From: Riptortus pedestris | Lineage: Eukaryota; Arthropoda; Insecta; Hemiptera; Alydidae | DNA length: 64,000 nt | Reading direction: 5' to 3' | Assembly (NCBI GenBank): GCA_019009955.1 | Contig: CM032229.1 | Location: forward strand, 4,766,001-4,830,000 | Shown: positions 45,488-56,693 of the stretch, piece by piece | How the letters are laid out: each line of letters starts with the position of its first letter | Position numbering within the stretch: position 1 is the stretch's first letter | The notes under the pieces: model-generated | Seen by the model: only the letters and a program-made list of their open reading frames with translations | The model's database searches: none | What the model was told of the DNA's origin: nothing | Translations under genes and position numbers: made by a program

Positions 45488-47354
45488 TCTAGAACTACCT
45501 TCAAGTTACTTATAGAGAAGAAAACTTCATAAGTTTTTCACAAGTGCTTTCAAAGACTATCGTTCCCATTTTCAGGGCTACTCATTGGGAAACACAGCAA
45601 GTAACTCCATTCTATGAAAGTGCTTAAATAATAAAACTTGTGAAGAATTGGACGCTTTCTTCTCTCCAAGTAAACAATATTCTTCACTACGCTACTGTTG
45701 TTAGGATGTTCTTTAAGGTCAGTGAATGTAGCTAAAACCATCTGTAGGTTCCTATATCTATCAGTAGGAACCAAGGATTCTGAAGTTACCTGTCTGGATT
45801 TGGAGTAACCGTAGAAAATCTCCTTTATTCAGCTTGTATTTAGTAGAAGGCAGGAGCAGCGAGGCGATGTTCAGCAAGTGTAACGACAGGCTTCCTGTGA
45901 GGAGCAGCTGACTGGAACCTCTATTGTCCCTGACCTCCGCCGACGGAGAAACCAGGAAATGCTGACTCAGGCATTTTCCATTTCCACCCTTCAACAGGAG
46001 CCCGTTTCCCGTCCATTTTCCAGGGAATTGACGAGAATCTCATCGGAGTCTCCCCAGAGGCAGGGGTTCGCCTCTCCAACGGAATGACTCATAATTGAGT
46101 TGCCGTTAATGGGGCAAGATGAAGACAAATCCTTTTCCAAGAAAACGGTTTTACATCTCTTGAATGGCACAACGCTGGACTTGCGGATAGAGCTCTACAC
46201 TGCTTTAAGCCCCAAGCGGTGACGTATAAAGTGTTACTAGTCCATTTAAATAACTTCCTAAATTCCTAACAGGTGTATTTTGGGATTAGATCTAAAGCAA
46301 CCCCCCCCCCATAGTCTCCAATAGCTACAGAATAGACCCGTATGACGAAACAATCTAATAATCCTATAGTATAGCAGGCATATAGTACCATGAATGCAGG
46401 CTAAGATAAACCTCTTTGGATTTGAGACAGAAGTTTTCAAAATCAACAATATTTAGCTCTCAATATTACATCAAATTTTTTTATAAGCTGATAATCCAAT
46501 CCTGTGATTGGTGCACTCAATTGGAAGAATTAGAAGATATCCAACATTAATTTATGTGTCTGATTGGTTTAGGAAAATCCTTTTCGGCGCGTGCTGCCAC
46601 AGTCAACGACTGAGCAAGGTCCTCAACTATACGTTTATAGTTTGAATGGTGCTTCGTCAGACGTTTTTCGTGGCCCTCTTACATTAGTTTTCCTTGCAAT
46701 GAAGCGGAAAGACAAGGTACAGTTCGTTGAACTTCAAATCTGATATCTTCATCCAACCAATATTCATCAGTTTCCAAATCCGATTTCCAAAGAAAGCACT
46801 CTATAAAATGTTCTACTCGAGTGTGCTGGCAATTATATGTATTGGTATATAATTATAAAGGTGCAACAATTAAATATAACAAATTTAGCACGGATACAAA
46901 ACATTACCATCATTCAAAATGAGGAAAATCCGTTTTTCATATTAAAAACTTTTTTTTTAATATAGTTTGTTTATCATAAGATTTATTTATTTTGAAGAAA
47001 TTATCACGTATCAATACACATAAAATTCATATTCAACAATAGATTTAAAATCAGTATCACTATTGTATGATTGAAACGACTTCTGGACTATAACTGATTT
47101 ATTCTAATGCAATACCTTTTGAATCTATTCCTCACGCGGTGAAGTGTGTATGACATATACAAACATTTGATATTGAAGACATGTTTACATAATTCCAGTA
47201 CAATATTTCAGAATCTTAAACATGGCTCTTGTCCAAATATCCTTGTAGTAATCCAAATATTGTATGGAGTGGAGAAAATATTGCTAAATTTCCTGGTGGT
47301 TTCCTCAAGAAACGAAGATACCTCATTAGTAGTAACACTAGATCTGTATCTCAT
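45488..47354. other. Unique sequence with a hAT-MITE-related patch
   Basis: 45628-45705 (ACTTGTGAAGAATTGGACG, CTCCAAGTAAACAATATTCT) matches the internal inverted-repeat region of the hAT element at 36.4 kb. 45750-46230 is GC-richer with frames of 74-77 codons but no domain. A C-run lies at 46301-46310. No gene supported. Confidence 0.45.
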
Positions 47355-47456
47355 TTTCATCATTTCATAGTTTGGATCGATGGACGTTTGAAGAAATATT
47401 TTAAAAATGCCGTTATCCTCAATAGATGACTTCCCATAAGGGAAAATCTGCTAAAA
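47355..47456 (-). repeat. HINE-like repeat, 5' fragment
   Basis: GGATCGATGGACGTTTGAAG, CCGTTATCCTCAATAGATGA, CTTCCCATAAGGGAAAATCT and GCTAA. A second bare palindrome (GAGATTTCCCTTTAAGGGA) lies at 47529-47547. Confidence 0.82.
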
Positions 47457-47579
47457 CTTCATAACCTAGACTTATTTGTAGGAAAATATGTATTATTATA
47501 TAAGCGATGTTGAGAACATCGTTCGTAGGAGATTTCCCTTTAAGGGATTGTGCTAAAAGGTGATAGAAAATTGTTTTCA

Positions 47580-47768
47580 ACACGAGGGGTGAGGTAAGAG
47601 AGGGAGAAAGAGATAGTGAGAGTGAGGAGGGAAAGAGAGGGGGCTAATAACAGACATATTTGGGATATTTTGTTGATGGAGTTGGGGGAGGGGTTTGTAG
47701 GAGAGCAGGTTAGGCTACAGGGGTAGGTTAGGCTTCGGGGGCAGGTTAGGCTAAGGGGGCAGGTTAGC
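47580..47768. repeat. Purine-rich tract and 18-bp minisatellite
   Basis: 47580-47640 is almost pure purine (GAGGGGTGAGGTAAGAGAGG and so on). At 47705-47768 an 18-bp unit (GCAGGTTAGGCTAAGGGG with variants) repeats about 3.5 times. TTAGG is also the arthropod telomere word, but the unit here is longer and there is no simple TTAGG array. Confidence 0.85.
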
Positions 47769-48227
47769 ATTCTCACTATTCACGGAATGCAGGTCTCTCC
47801 TGTCCTATAATCATAATCATATATGCACTTATTCTACTATCATATCCCTATAACAAACATAATAAACACCAAATACAATCACTGAGGTTATAATCGTTAA
47901 TTGATTTAAAGAAAACCTTTGACATGTTGACGGGCCAAACTTTAGTGTGCAAATACGTTCGCGGGCCGCTTTTAAAAGTAGTGCATTTTACAGTGGTGTT
48001 CATAATTTTTATGGCAGGATCAAACCTTATCGCGGGCCGGTGGTTGCCCACATATTACACACAACCCATACGTGAAGGCCGCTGTAATGTTTAATGCTAT
48101 TAACTGGACAAGAAAGAACAGGATATACGTGGACAGGTAATACCCTTTGACATTTAAATTATTTTTACGGACTGTACAAAGATAAAACGTTCTAAAACTA
48201 TATATATAATTTATATCAGCTTTATGC
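47769..48227. other. Spacer with a GCGGGCCG-rich stretch
   Basis: TTCGCGGGCCGCTTTTAAAA (about 47960) and TATCGCGGGCCGGTGGTTGC (about 48028) look like the degenerate interior of a DNA-transposon repeat. No ends were identified. Confidence 0.35.
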
Positions 48228-48418
48228 CATTGCGGCTAATTAGGACGAGTTATCTACAGGTTACTATCCATTTCTGCTCAGGGTGGGACTAAGGATTTCA
48301 TTGATTGAGTTCTCCACTAAATAAATTCCCACTGCCGGTTAGAATCGAACTCACGACATTAGGCACAACAAGTGAGATTAGTAAAAATATCTCAACTCAT
48401 ATGGCTAACATGAGCCCC
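48228..48418 (-). mobile_element. tRNA-derived SINE copy
   Basis: GCGGCTAATTAGGACGAGTT, ACAGGTTACTATCCATTTC, GGTTAGAATCGAACTCACGA and ATATGGCTAACATGAGCCCC. On the minus strand it starts GGGGCTCATGTTAGCCATAT, the best-preserved A-box region in the window. Confidence 0.85.
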
Positions 48419-48457
48419 AATATCTAAAACTGAATGAATTATTTATAAAAGAAGAAT

Positions 48458-48999
48458 CTCCGTGACGCATGGGCTGCATAAACAAAGCAGATTCCCCACA
48501 TGTTGGAATGACACACTACTGGCCTCATCTCTGCATATATTTTTTATTTCCAAAAAAATTAAAAAAATCTTAATTGTAACGTCATCACTCTAACCATTCG
48601 CATGAAGCTCCCAAAACATAGTCCCGTTCAATACAAAAATTTGTATTTACTTGAAATAAGAAGTTTCATGATATATTCTCTTATTTTCATTGTAAAAGTG
48701 GGGGTTTACTGTAGGCTGAAATCTAAAAAATGTTATTATCTCGGTTAGTATTGAAGATAGAGGAAACACATATACAACATCAAATTTGCAATAATATTGG
48801 TTATGTACAATTTTTCGAAACGAATTATAATAACGTAGGTATTTTGAATTTTTGAAATACCCTGCTCTAAACCTCTCTCCTACTGGTCTGATTTCAAGCA
48901 GTTAACGAAATTGATCTTTAGCTTTACATAAAACGTTTAGATATCGAGTTTGGCACATATAAAGCTAAAATTCCGACCACTAGAGTGGTAACAAATATA

Positions 49000-49084
<85 letters not shown>

Positions 49085-49153
49085 GAAGAGACCTCATTTT
49101 CGTTATCATCTAGGTAGGATCGATGAATAGGTTCCCTTAAGAAAAATCTGCTC
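48458..49153 (-). repeat. HINE-like repeat, near complete
   Basis: CTCCGTGACGCATGGGCTGC, TTCCCCACATGTTGGAATGA, AGTGGGGGTTTACTGTAGG, TCGAGTTTGGCACATATAAA, CCGACCACTAGAGTGG, (AC)n and (TA)n at 49001-49078, AGGTAGGATCGATGAA and CCCTTAAGAAAAATCTGCT. It is the uninterrupted counterpart of the outermost copy in the triple nest. Confidence 0.92.
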
Positions 49154-49945
49154 AAACCATTAAAATTATTTTACTCAGAAGTTATAATTATTGATAATGA
49201 TCCTGTTATGATTATTATTGGAAATACAATTTCATCATTGAATCGCCCACGTCACGGAAAAAAAAGTTAATAAAAAAAAATAGTATTTTATGGATGTGAT
49301 AAATTTATTTATTTTTCTGGGTACATTAATTGTAAGGTGACTAATAAATGGGAAATCCCTCTAATATATGTGGGCTGATTCGATATCCGCTCTGACTAAT
49401 CCACCTACAACTTTCCCCGTTCCATTTCAATCTCGGGCATAATTTATTTCTATTCCAGAAAATAAATTGTACCCATTTTTATAATGAATGCTTTAAGCTT
49501 ATGTTTATAGTTCTCGGCCTTATAAAGAATATTTATGTGTGTGACTAATTTGAATATATAATTTTGCGGTCTCCAACTGACAGCCCACTTAAAAGATAAA
49601 CTATAGTACAGTTTTTCAATCATGTTTCCAACTCTCGAAGTTGACTTCTTCACATTCTACGGGTAACGATCGAAATTAAATAAACATTCGAATGATAATG
49701 GATATTAATGAGGTTGAAAATTAAAGGAAATAATTACATATTCTGTGATGTACAATAGGAAAATGGAATGAGTGGAAATGAGAGTATGCTGAAAACTAAA
49801 AAAGAATAAACATCTCAGTTTATGTATATAATAAAAATTGAGGACTTCTGAATTTTTACTTAAATTTTGCAGGAATAAATTTGTTTCAAATTTTAAGAGT
49901 ATTCTAGGAACAATAGGGAATAAATAGAAAATTCTCTGTACTTTT
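49154..49945. other. AT-rich spacer, no gene seen
   Basis: The 67-codon minus frame (49450-49653) has no domain. Nothing else recognised. Confidence 0.5.
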
Positions 49946-50109
49946 AACAGATTTCCCTTACGGGAAATCGGCTATTGAGATCTTGCACATGACGCGATTT
50001 TCGAAATATTTGCTCATATGTCCATCGATCCTAACTAGTAGACAACGAAAATGAGGACCGTTCAAAATTTTATAGGCATACTTGTCTGTTAGAGCTAGCG
50101 GTCGCAATT
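49946..50109 (+). repeat. HINE-like repeat, 5' part
   Basis: ACAGATTTCCCTTACGGGAA … CTGTTAGAGCTAGCGGTCGC, with no microsatellite. It is cut at CGCAATT by the start of the next copy in the same orientation. Confidence 0.88.
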
Positions 50110-50579
50110 AGCAGATTTCCCTTAAGGGAAATCAGCTATTGAGGTTGTACTTATGACGAGGTCGCAATTTTTGTTTGATCCTTACCAAACTTCATATTTA
50201 AGCGGTTTATGTAAAAAGAAAGATCAAGTTCGTTAACGGCTGAAATCGGACGAGTGGGAGGGGGGTTTAAAGGGGAGGATTTTCGAAAATTCAAAATATC
50301 TCCGTTACTATACGTCGGATCGAAAAATTGTACAGAATCAATCTTATTACAAATTAAATGTACTATAAATATTGTTATATACATTTATTCTCTATCTTGA
50401 ATATTAACCGAGATATTTGCATTTTTATTAAATCTGGCCGGCTAACGGACGAAGTGGCTTTCCGGCAAAAGCTTGTTCGGCCGTTTCATTAACTGTTCCG
50501 CTCTCGTGAAATTTCGCTATTGTAAAACTTAACGTGGGAAATCTGCTTAGTTTACTTGCTCAGCCCCTGCGTGACGGAC
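50110..50579 (+). repeat. HINE-like repeat, internally deleted
   Basis: AGCAGATTTCCCTTAAGGGA, GAGGTTGTACTTATGACG then a direct jump to AGGTCGCAATTTTTGTTTGA, CGTCGGATCGAAAAATTG, TTGTTCGGCCGTTTCATTAA and GGGAAATCTGCTTAG. A 4-5 bp insertion (TTGCT) breaks the 3' hairpin stem. Confidence 0.92.
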
Positions 50580-50994
50580 TTTTTTTTTAATAGCATGAAG
50601 CATGTAATGCTATATTGCCTTACATTTGTAATTTACAGAAAACAATATTTACAATCATATATAGATAAAAACAGGGACGAACTTTTATTGTAATTTATGC
50701 TAAATATTAACAATATTGAAAAGTTAAATAACATATATTACTTTATTAAGAGTATATTATTGTCAATTTATTAACCATTAATTGTTGTATTTTGACTTTC
50801 CGGAACTATTATATATTGCCTATGAATTGTTATATATTACTTATATTATAAGGGTATTCTAAATTGTCGAATTATAAATTATTTAAGTAGAATATCTAAC
50901 GATACTAACATAAAATGGCCAAACCCCTGGCAACGCCAATGTATTTATGCCAAAGTAAATAAATTAAAAAAATATTTTACTGTTCCATTTAATA
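50580..50994. other. AT-rich spacer, no gene seen
   Basis: No recognised element or coding frame. Confidence 0.5.
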
Positions 50995-51529
50995 CTAAGG
51001 ATCACTGAAAACAGATTCGGATTAGGGGAGGGTTAAGAGAGGGGAGGATTTGAAAACTCAAAATATTTTAGTTGCTATATGGCTCCGATTGAAAAAAGTC
51101 CGTCACGCAGGGGCTGCGTAAACTAAGCAGATTTCCCACGTGAAGTTTTACAATAGAGAAATTTCACGAGAGTCGAGCAGTTAAGGAAACGGCCGAACTA
51201 GCTTTTGGCGGGAAAGTCACCCGTCCGTTAGCCGCCCAGATTTAATAAAAATGCAAATATCTTGGTTAATATTCAAGATAGAGAATAAATGTATATAACA
51301 ATATTTATAGTAAATTTAATTTGCAATAAGATTGATTCTGTACAATTTTTCGATCCGACGTATAGTAACGGAGATATTTCGAATTTTCGAAAATCCTCCC
51401 CTCTAAACCCCCCTCCCACTGGTCCGATTTCAGCCGTTAACGAACTTGATCATTCTTTTTACATAAAACGACTAAATATCGAGTTTGGTAACGATCAAAC
51501 AAAAATTGCGACCGCTAGAGCGGTAACAG

Positions 51530-51587
<58 letters not shown>

Positions 51588-51881
51588 TTTTGAACGGACC
51601 TCATTTTCGTCATCTACTAGGTAGGATCGATGGACATTTGAAGAAAAATTTCGAAAATTCCGTCATGAGTACAACCTCAATAGCTGATTTCCCTTAAGGG
51701 AAATCTGCTAAAATGTTAAGGAAGATGTATGTATCGTTAAGCAACTGATGTTCTACAATTGTTGTTCTATACTTGTTCTCTTAACTCAATGATTAAGGTA
51801 CTTAGTACTTTCTTGTTCACTAGTGTGTCGTAACAGCACGTGGGAAATCTGCTTAGTTTAAGCAACCCCTGCGTGATGGAC
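50995..51881 (+). repeat. HINE-like repeat (outer) split by an opposite-strand copy
   Basis: 51005-51097 (AGGGGAGGGTTAAGAGAGGG, GGCTCCGATTGAAAAAA) and 51712-51881 (GATGTTCTACAATTGTTGTT, GTGGGAAATCTGCTTAG, CCCCTGCGTGATGGAC) form one 5'-truncated copy around the nested element. Confidence 0.83.
51098..51711 (-). repeat. HINE-like repeat nested, complete reference copy
   Basis: The least-decayed short-form copy, 614 bp: GTCCGTCACGCAGGGGCTGC, AACTAAGCAGATTTCCCACG, GCCGAACTAGCTTTTGGCGG, CCGACGTATAGTAACGGAGA, GCGACCGCTAGAGCGGTAAC, (TA)n 51534-51585, TTTTGAACGGACCTCATTTT, ATGAGTACAACCTCAATAGC and GATTTCCCTTAAGGGAAATC then TGCTA. Confidence 0.97.
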
Positions 51882-52728
51882 TTCCCTTTGTCCGCAGTGC
51901 TACGGATATAGAATAGGATGGCGAAGGGAGTGGTCAAAGAGAAAGTAAGGACAGACAATAAATAGGCATTGAGATTAGTAATGGCTGTGCATTGGGCAGA
52001 TCTGTCAATGTCAAGATATCGCAGGCTGGAATGAATGATAGGCCTGATTGAAGCAAAGCCTTTCACATTAGGAATTCTGCTCACGGCTCACTCGGAATTG
52101 ATTGAGCTCAATGGAAATCTCTCCGAAGCTGTGCCGGGCTTATCGAGGAAAGGTCATAAGGCAATTACCTGATATCGTGAATGGCTGGCGCAGTCTGATA
52201 TCAATGACAACTATTGTATAACTGGAGTCGTATTGCAAAGCCAAGCAGCTCTGACGTCTCTAATTCAATATGTTACAAAGAACTTAGAGTCAGATTACTA
52301 GAATGATGTTGCAGTTATTCATAATCACTGGTAATCATAAGTTTAAATAGTTATGTTCGGTCAAACATTAGAATATGAATGCCATGGTCCGCCTAGCATA
52401 AATGAAATAGTAGACTTCAATTCTATATGAAATTGCAAATTTAATAAATAACTAGCACATTATATTGTTTATTTTATGATTTGACAACACAGGTAGAAAT
52501 GAGATATGTCTAGGACACCTACGAGTTAACTCATAGGAATATTCACATTCATCTAAAAAAGAATATAAAGGATGTTTTGTAATATCAAAAAAAAAAAAAA
52601 AAAAAAAAACATTGTTTCACAAATTTCAACGAAATTATTCGTTTTCAATATTCCTGAACCCATTTTTTATACTTGTTTCATATTGACGTCTTTACGTACT
52701 TAATTACATATCTTGCACAACCTAAAAA
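51882..52728. other. Unique sequence, no gene supported
   Basis: 51890-52260 is GC-richer and non-repetitive; the 105-codon minus frame (51767-52084) overlaps a HINE end and has no domain. A poly-A run lies at 52590-52609. Confidence 0.45.
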
Positions 52729-52729
52729 A

Positions 52730-53141
52730 TCCGTCACGCAGGAGCTGCGTAAACTAAGCAGATTTCCTACATGAAGTTTTACAATAGAGAAATTTCACGA
52801 GAGCCGAACGGTTAAGGAAACGGGATACTCTTAGCCGTTATCCGCCCAGATTTAATAAAAATGCAAATATTTCGGTTACTATTCAAGATAGAAAATAAAT
52901 GTACTATAAATAATGTTTGTACACTTATTTTCTTTAAGATTGATTCTATCAAATTTTTCGATCCGACGTATAGTAACGGATATATTTCGAATTTTCAAAA
53001 ATCTTCCCCTCTAAACCCCCCCCCCTTCTACTGGTCCGATTTCAGCTGATAAAGAACTTGATCTTTCTTTTTACATAAAACGACTAAATAACGATTTCGA
53101 TAACCATCAAACAAAAATTACGACCGCTAGAGCGGTAACAG

Positions 53142-53212
<71 letters not shown>

Positions 53213-53301
53213 TTTTGAACGGACCTCATTTTCGTCATCTACTAGGTAGGATCGATGGACGTTTGAAGAAAAGCTGATTTCTCTTAAGGGAAATCTGCTA
53301 A
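52730..53301 (-). repeat. HINE-like repeat, near complete
   Basis: TCCGTCACGCAGGAGCTGCG … GATTTCTCTTAAGGGAAATC, TGCTA. The block around the reverse CTAGTTCGGCCG has a deletion. Core is (CA)n(TA)n at 53143-53209. Confidence 0.94.
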
Positions 53302-54007
53302 AACTTTAAATGAGAGAAATGTTAATGATGGAAATCATTATGTATGTTTAATTTAATAGCACAAAAGTCAAATTTAAAAGTGTATAAATAATACAAATTA
53401 ATTGAATTTTGATGAATTGCATGTATTGTAATTGTGAGTTTTAATAGTATAATGTTAAAAAACTGAAATTGTCATTTTAGCCCAGACTCCTGAAACATCT
53501 CTAGGCAGTCGCCGTGTTAAGTTAAAGCAACCATTGTATTTCGAACGGAAACCATTTATTTTCGTTTTATTCCAATCGTGAACGACTGTTAATTCAGTCG
53601 GTTGGCAAATAAAAGGAAACATCTAAAAGGATGGAGAGAAATGAACGGATTGGCAATGCGGACCAGTCGAATTCATTAAATCTATTTCAGTCGGGCTATT
53701 TTTTTTCCAATAGTAATGACCTTCGCCACACCCCCCTGCATCCCACCTGCCCGCTACAATCTACTTACACTAATGGACTTACTTCCATACACAGCCGACA
53801 GACAGAAACAAGTAATGAATAAATGCTAACAGTAATTATTAATTAAGTTCTAGTAGTGAACGAATAACTTAGATTGGCATATCAATTTCTGCTTTTACAA
53901 ATTACCCGCCAGCTAGAATGACAAGCTGATAGCATCTGGACAGTAATATTTATTTCTCCATTAGTAATTACCCCATGTAGTTACAGACATGAAGCATAAG
54001 TTAGATA
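53302..54007. other. Unique sequence, no gene supported
   Basis: The 63-codon plus frame at 53631-53822 has no recognisable domain. Nothing else seen. Confidence 0.45.
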
Positions 54008-54150
54008 TCTCATGAGAATGATTCCCTTATGGGAAATCAGCTGTTGACGTACAAAAATGTCTTCAAATGTCCATCGATTCAACCTAGATGACAAAAAATG
54101 AGGAACGTCAGTCGTTATTATGAGTCGCATCTTTCAGCATACATGATACT
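54008..54150 (+). repeat. HINE-like repeat, 5' fragment
   Basis: ATGATTCCCTTATGGGAAAT, CAGCTGTTGACG, CAAATGTCCATCGATTCAAC, CTAGATGAC and GTTATTATGAGTCGCATC with internal gaps. Confidence 0.75.
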
Positions 54151-54533
54151 GCAGTATTATTTTAGATTGGTAACTAAGGAATTCCTCCTTACCTTCCAAT
54201 GAGACATTGAGTACACTGCGGAAGGGTGGAACCAGTGAAAGTCGTACCTAGCCGTGAGGCCTTAGCCGACTTCCACTCTACCTTCCAATAAGGCAATTTG
54301 AAATTTTAGCTATGAATTTTTAGTTTTTCAGTTGACATTAATGACCTTAGAGATCATTAACCACTTTAACTAGAGATTCCGCCGAGCCAAGATGGCAAGT
54401 CGAGCCATCATACAGACCATGCTTGATGTGGCGTAACTTAGGTGATGAAAACTCGGACGCTGATACTGATCTACGGCCTCCATCAATTATGGTATTTGTG
54501 AATATATTCGTTTAGAAATATTTGAGAAAAAAA
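54151..54533. other. Unique spacer with a short direct repeat
   Basis: TACCTTCCAATRAGRCA occurs twice (54191 and 54280). No gene supported. Confidence 0.4.
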
Positions 54534-55360
54534 GTCCGTCGCGCTGGGGCTGCGTAAACTAAGCAGATTTCCAGAACAGATAAATCTACGTACTGGTAGC
54601 ACCACCGTGGATGTTAAGGGAATAAATATCAACGGTAATAAGAAATCATTCAGTCAATTTACAAGTTAATAATATCTACAAGGAAAAGCGTTTGAACTGT
54701 AAACAAACAGGGCACCCAACGTCGCAACGCTGAATAGATAGAATTATTCGAAAACAGAAAGATTAGCAATTATTGAAATATATCTGAATATGACATATTA
54801 ATTTTATTGAAAACTATTTACTATGTATAGTGGAGTAATTTGAAATGGATTAGAATAATTTCCATCTCAAATTTTAGTAATTCAAGAACAAAAGAGAGGG
54901 GGGGGGGTTAACAGAACGTATTTTTTTATATCTCGTATAACAAAAGACTGTTAAAACCAATACTTGGTATTTAACCTGAAGTGGTTCATGATATAACAAC
55001 TTATTATTAATGACACAAGTAGGAGTGGGTGTTTACTGAAAGCGGAAAACTATAAAATCCAAATATCTCGGTTAATAATCATTATACGGAAAATATGTAT
55101 AGGACATTATTTATAGTAAATTTAATTTGTAATGAGTTGTTTATACCACATTTTTCGATCCAACAATAACGGAGATATTTCGAACTTTCTTAATTCCTTC
55201 CCTCTACCCCCTTCTACCAGTCCGATTTTTAGCCTTTAACAAACTTGATCATTCTTTTTACATAAAACGACTAAATATCGAGTTTGGTGACGACTAAAAA
55301 TTATTGCGACCGCTAGAGCGGTAACAGACAAAATAAGGTCCGTTCAAAACTGTTTATATC

Positions 55361-55428
<68 letters not shown>

Positions 55429-55556
55429 GTTTGGAACGGACCTAATTTTCGTAATCTAGGTAGGATTGATGGGCATTTGAAAAAAATTTCCAAAATCGCG
55501 TCATGAAAAATCAGTGGAATATCAAGTGATGGTTTCCCTTAAGAGAAATTTTCTAA
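54534..55556 (-). repeat. HINE-like repeat, longest copy, with mirrored core flanks
   Basis: GTCCGTCGCGCTGGGGCTGC, GGTAGCACCACCGTGG, G-run 54899-54908, AGTGGGTGTTTACTGAAAGC, GCGACCGCTAGAGCGGTAAC, then AAGGTCCGTTCAAAACTGTT before and TAGTTTGGAACGGACCTAAT after the (TA)n(TG)n core (55359-55426). It ends TTTCCCTTAAGAGAAATTTT. Confidence 0.93.
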
Positions 55557-55964
55557 CATTGTTAGTTAAGCAGGGCAGGCATGAAGTTGTGCTTCACAAA
55601 TTGTGCCAAATGGAATCAGGCATTAAATAGGGGAGAGTGTGGAATCTGTCTCAATAATCATTGATTGCTGACGAGCAATATTCATTCTATCGACAGGGCA
55701 CAATCAGCGGCCCGTTTTAATAGGAATTCTTGGAGCAGATAGAGAGCATGGCGGACCTATTCCAGAGTCATGGACGCCGCTCTGACAACCAAGAGAAAGT
55801 TTTGGACCTCTGCTCTAGGCATCAATCACAACTTTTCGCTCGAAAATATGTATACGTCATATCTGGGATGCAGTTTTCCAATAATAATAAAAATAGGAGT
55901 GGTAATAAAAGCTTTAGACTACAGTATGGACGCCAGGTTAATAATAAAGGGTCACACATACAGC
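55557..55964. other. Unique sequence, no gene supported
   Basis: Two overlapping plus frames of 79 and 84 codons (55730-56024) show no domain. The second runs into repeat sequence, so neither is called. Confidence 0.45.
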
Positions 55965-56085
55965 TCTAGCGGTAGCAATTCTCTAGTACCGTTACCAAAC
56001 TACATTTATAAGCGTTATATATAAAATTGAAGATCAAGTTCGTTAGAGGCTAAAATCGGAGGAGGAATATCTTCGTTATTATACG
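55965..56085 (+). repeat. HINE-like repeat, middle fragment
   Basis: GCTCTAGCGGTAGCAATTCT, CGTTACCAAACTACATTTAT, TCAAGTTCGTTAGAGG and CTTCGTTATTA, ending at a TA where the mariner fragment starts. Confidence 0.8.
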
Positions 56086-56345
56086 AGGGCCGATCAACAA
56101 TTTTTGCAACTTAGGTATAAACAAACCTTAAACCGTTAATCCTTCTTTTGCTCTTGGAAGCTTATCTATCAAGAGTGCTCAAAATATTGAGTTCTAGGTT
56201 CAGCCAGTATTTAGCAGTGCCTTTACAAACACCTCAATATCCAGGGAGTTAGTGTTTGAGTACTGAAGCGTCATTAAATTTTTGTCTAAAAAAGGACATC
56301 CTGCAAAAGAAATTTATGACAGATTGGCGACTGGGTATGGGGGGG
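56086..56345 (+). pseudogene. Mariner 5' end with transposase N-terminal remnant
   Basis: CGAGGGCCGATCAACAATTT directly after TA is a mariner-type terminal repeat. About 200 bp downstream, at 56270-56343, the reading VIKFLSKKGHPAKEIYDRLA is the first helix-turn-helix segment of a mariner transposase (compare IKFLxxKGxxPKEI). A TGA stop precedes it in frame and the frame breaks into a G-run at 56339-56349. No catalytic region or 3' end follows. It is a different mariner subfamily from the element at 2.1 kb, judged by its terminus. Confidence 0.72.
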
Positions 56346-56649
56346 GGGGTCGTGATTGCCCCTACATTTTTTTTTAGATAATGGAAAAATAAAGAAAGTT
56401 GAAAATATCGTTTCTTATTCTCGTAAAACGCCCTAAGTTCTTCCTTTTCAATGGCATGAGGTCATCGTTTTAAAGGATATTTATTGCTCTTTGGAATGGT
56501 AAATTCAAATTTTCAATATAGAAATAATTTCTGGAGTTATGGCTTGTTATATAAAAATTAGCTCCGATTTGGAAAATAATATAATATCTCCATTGCTTAT
56601 TCATATAATTGCTTCAAAAGATTTGAAATTAGGAGTTTTACGATAAAAC
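56346..56649. other. AT-rich spacer, no gene seen
   Basis: May include decayed mariner body, but no motif (TGDE, HDNARPH or SPDLAP) was recognised. Confidence 0.4.
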
Positions 56650-56693
56650 GTCCGTCACACAGGGGCTGCATGAACTTAGCAGATTTCCCTTTT
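56650..56693 (-). repeat. HINE-like repeat, 3' tip only
   Basis: GTCCGTCACACAGGGGCTGC, ATGAACTTAGCAGATTTCCC. Confidence 0.8.

Noticed and set aside
45550..45994. Two minus-strand frames of 74 and 77 codons as a small gene
   Set aside because: They overlap in different frames, part lies on a MITE-derived patch, and neither has a recognisable domain or splice context.
47704..47768. Telomere-type TTAGG array
   Set aside because: TTAGG occurs only once per 18-bp unit and the array has about 3.5 units, so it is a minisatellite, not telomere repeat.
51289..51624. Recurring 60-110 codon frames with shared sequence inside repeats (for example 50151-50384, 51289-51624, 35595-35867, 52861-53049)
   Set aside because: They are the same HINE-like segment read in one frame and include the microsatellite as (IY)n. 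Copies contain frameshifts at random, so no protein is under selection.
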